From assembly GCA_935421135.1 (NCBI GenBank), contig OW285194.1, positions 7,026,376 to 7,090,375 on the forward strand: a stretch of DNA of 64,000 nucleotides, written 5' to 3'. Source of the stretch: Bugulina stolonifera. Taxonomy: Eukaryota > Bryozoa > Gymnolaemata > Cheilostomatida > Bugulidae. The position numbers and the translations under genes are program-made. The notes below the pieces were generated by a model. That model made no database searches and was not told the DNA's origin. It worked only from the letters and a program-made list of their open reading frames with translations. Shown piece by piece: positions 61,189 to 64,000 of this stretch. Numbering within the stretch: the first letter of the stretch is position 1; each line of letters starts with the position of its first letter.

Positions 61189-64000
61189 TGTCCTATCTGG
61201 ACATTTATAAATTGTTCAGTAGAGCAAAATTAAGAAAATTGCTTTCCTAGATTTGTGGTAAATACCTCTAACTTCCTAATTTTTGGTGGAATGATTACTC
61301 ATTGATACACAAATAAATATTTATAACCATTGGTGGTAAATTCCTATACCACAAGAATCTGTGCACCCTTTTGCACCCAGATAGGACATTCATTCAACTA
61401 GCTCACTGTGAAAACAATGTAATATTGTCCTATCTGGCACACTTTATATGATAAATCATTGTTGAAGCCTTCTAAACTAATTATATTTTTACTATGAGGA
61501 TATAAGAGCAGCCATATTATAATAATATGATGAAAATTATAGTGTAATTAGACAACATTATTCACACTGGTACTGCTATATAGTGCACATGTAGGCCTAC
61601 ATATAATTAAAGTGTAACATAGAGATGCTTCCCTTCTCTACTGCAACAATGCAGTCATGAAGTGGTTATCGTCTCCTGTCATGAAGCATAGCATGGATCT
61701 GATGTCTGCCCTTTTAGCTTCAGACAGGGAGCCTGGTGAACGAACTTCCTTGGCGTTGGGCAACTTCTTATAAGTTCCATTTCTCAACCTCTTGACTGGA
61801 AGTACGTTTTCAGTAAGGGTTGGGGTGCCAATCTCGATGGTGTAACCAACAGCATATGGATTTGTCGAGTGGTACATAATCTCCTTCGCTGAAGCATATT
61901 TAACCTTTGCATACATTCCCATTTTAGCCTGTGCACCATAGTCGTAAAAATCACCTTTTTTCATTACTTTCACTCTCATAGGGGTTCCATTTGGCTCCAT
62001 AGATTTAAGGAAACGAATAAGTGTAATGGGAGACATTATATCCTCACCCTCCAGGAACCGTTCAATGAGACTGTGCAGGTTATCAACATCCGTTATTGAT
62101 GAATGGCCTGGCTCACAAAACCTCTGTGTTATTGACTTCAGATGTTCATGAGACTGTAAGAAATGCTGCAATGCGTAGCTCATGTGACTGTTTCGATTTT
62201 GAGGTACACATGAGTCCGACCATAGAATTAAGTGTTTAGCTTCAGGGTGATCCTCTACAATATATTCTAGAAGGGAAATAAGAGAACTAGCGATGTCATT
62301 TCCACTTCTTCCCGAGACTCCCTCATGCCAGATTGCGCAATAGCCCTTAGTTGTGCGGAGTACTCTGACTGTCAGGTTATATGTATTGAGCTTCCTTTTA
62401 TAGAAATTTGTCGAAATTCCACATCTTGGCAGACTGAAAACATTTTCCATATCAAACGATATGACGAGCGTAGTTGGATCAACTTGCTGTCTATCTAAGG
62501 TGCGCTGAGCTCTAGTAGCATCCTTACTAGCAATGTGTTTATTGTATTCTGCTGCCATCTCATCAGATAGAGTACCGACATCTTTATGGATAGTATACAG
62601 AGCACACTTGTCACATTTGTCTGAACTGCGAGTCGAAAACGAAATGTTGTACTCACTGTTAAAAACATTGCGATACTTCCACTCTTTTACTATCTCTTCC
62701 TGTTTACCCCTCTCAATAAGAGACCGTGTGTACAGCTTGTAGAGTTTAGCTATAGACAATGTTGCCTCCATAAATTCTCTTTTCGTGTCAGCACGACAGT
62801 AATGAGACTCTACCCGAGGTATGCTGTCAATGTGTTCCCTCACATACATGAGTTTCTGTTCTGGTACTGTGGTTGATGGCTGATGGCTCTCCATAGGAAT
62901 TGGGTTTCCGGCAGTATCTAGCTTTTGTAGATGTGTCTTGATTTTTGACTGGCTGATGGCATGAGTATCCAAATAGAATTGTTTACATACCCTTACTAAC
63001 TCTCCATTGACTTTCTCTAGCTGATATGTTATATTTACAGCTTTTTTACCTTTATAATCTTTGCGAGAGCGACTGTTACACTTTGTTGTTCTGATTGTTC
63101 TCGAATAATAATAGGAGTGCTTTGCTGTACCCATTTTCCAAAATGAGTCGGAGAGTTCTTGTCGTCGAGCCACATCTATGTTGGTATAGCAGCCATAATT
63201 GCATCTAGCACCACACCTCCTAACTGTAACATTCTTTGCCGAAACTTCTTTACCAGATTTTGTCACATAAGCTTTTCCATGCTGAACTTTTTCACGTTGA
63301 ATGTTGGCTTTCCATGTTTTAGGGCGACTAATCTTTTTTCTGCTCAGAGTCTTACTACTGTTTAAGGATGATGAATTAGCAGACTGTTCACTAGATTCCT
63401 CACGAGTTGGTGTGGATGTTATGTGAAAAGTTGAGGCTGTGTTGGAGTCATTTAATATGACACTAGAATCAGTGGCTGTGCTTTCCTTCCCTTCATCACT
63501 AAAATTCATAATAAATTATTCAGTATTTAAAAATTTGTCTATGGATGCAATAAATATGTTAATAAATCCCTGTCAGCAGTGGTATAACTATTAAAAAGTC
63601 AGGTGATGACTAAAAGTGCATAGAAACATCAATAATAGCAATACAGACCATGAGTAACACTCCATGTTTTACATGGTGCAGTGATATTTTACTAATAATA
63701 CTAACTAGCCATTCATTGTTGGACAAAAATATTAACTAGTTACTACCATGTATTTTTTGTGCAATTGTATGTCACAAAATAAGTATAATACTCACCAGTT
63801 GGAAGATGTACTGTTCAAAATATTAGAAATATTAGCTGAGATATCAAAAAGTTGCCTGTTCAAGTTTCCCTCCATTGTTCTTCTGCTTTAGTCACACAGC
63901 ATATGATTGGTTCATTTTTATTGGCATTGGGCCAATACCAGATAGGACATTACAATCAAAGCCAGTTCAATGAGTGGTTGCCAGATAGGACATTGTAACA
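61189..64000 (-). mobile_element. DNA transposon with transposase gene and subterminal TGTCCTATCTGG motifs
   Basis: The motif TGTCCTATCTGG occurs at 61189-61200 and 61426-61437 and, inverted, at 61377-61388, 63938-63949 and 63981-63992. Nowhere else in the window did I notice it. These flank one transposase gene, so I infer terminal/subterminal transposase-binding repeats. The exact ends and target duplication are not defined; the right end may lie beyond the window. Confidence 0.65.
61638..63875 (-). CDS. RNase-H-like transposase-type protein, two exons
   Basis: A first exon at 63796-63875 (MEGNLNRQLFDISANISNIL...) has donor GTGAGT and joins in phase 2 to 61638-63498 after the acceptor GAATTTTAG, giving about 646 residues. 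The long frame alone could start at 63509, but that ATG lies in the intron. Domains: a Ser/Thr-rich N-terminus, a basic stretch, then a cysteine motif RRCGARCNYGC with SFWKMG, and a central C-x2-C (DKCDKC). The C-terminal RNase-H-like half has VISFDMENVFSLP and LILWSDSCVPQNRNSHM followed by GHSSITDVDNLHSLIE. The D...DSC-x2-QNRN...GHS...HS-IE pattern is that of a family of transposon-derived proteins common in cnidarians, insects and other animals (related to the domain called DUF7869, from memory). The frame is intact, so the element may be recently active. Confidence 0.85.

Noticed and set aside
1..64000. CRISPR arrays, bacterial operons or viral genes
   Set aside because: The window is clearly a spliced eukaryotic genome segment; the regular repeats at 10.8 kb have 306-bp periods and no repeat-spacer structure.

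Overview
This is a eukaryotic, AT-rich, intron-containing window, most likely from an aquatic invertebrate animal. The evidence is spliced genes with short GT-AG introns, signal-peptide C-type lectins, a GPI-type carboxylesterase, remnants of LINEs, tRNA-derived SINEs and DNA transposons, and hundreds of dispersed TACATGTA/GTACATGTAC palindromes. A sponge or mollusc would fit, but I cannot fix the phylum from the sequence alone. Most long ORFs in the window are chance; the real genes are in short exons that I assembled by splice signal and phase.

Layout. Bases 1-2636 are a large fold-back element with ~1.08-kb inverted arms. 3.8-4.1 kb carries a dead LINE reverse-transcriptase end. 7.2-16.9 kb is dominated by a GTCCTCATTTG-based repeat family, with a ~306-bp higher-order array at 10.8-11.8 kb. 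Inside this repeat zone lies a candidate plus-strand gene of tiny phase-1 exons, with a tyrosine-recombinase-like C-terminal exon among them. 18.0-19.0 kb holds a compact three-exon gene for a secreted six-cysteine peptide.

21.0-42.7 kb is a tandem array of five minus-strand C-type lectin genes. All have three exons with identical phases, an EPN (mannose-type) calcium motif, an aligned TATA box and poly(A) signal, and (in four of five) a C-terminal glutamine-rich tail encoded by CAG repeats. The fifth copy lost its tail through a CGA to TGA stop. Duplicated flanking DNA shows the array grew by repeats of ~4-6 kb units, and a stray piece of such a unit lies beyond the next gene, at ~51.7 kb.

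43.7-48.3 kb is a seven-exon minus-strand carboxylesterase with an intact Ser-Glu-His triad and a hydrophobic C-terminal tail. 54.3-55.9 kb is a second fold-back element. 56.1-60.9 kb is a candidate six-exon plus-strand gene for a cysteine-rich secreted protein; one of its introns contains a TATGC-rich low-complexity tract and a tRNA-like SINE split by a non-autonomous DNA transposon with an 8-bp target duplication. The last 2.8 kb is a DNA transposon with an intact RNase-H-like transposase gene, a previously hidden first exon, and TGTCCTATCTGG motifs at both ends.

The secreted lectins, the two cysteine-rich secreted proteins and the esterase all look extracellular, but there is no sequence evidence that they work as one pathway.
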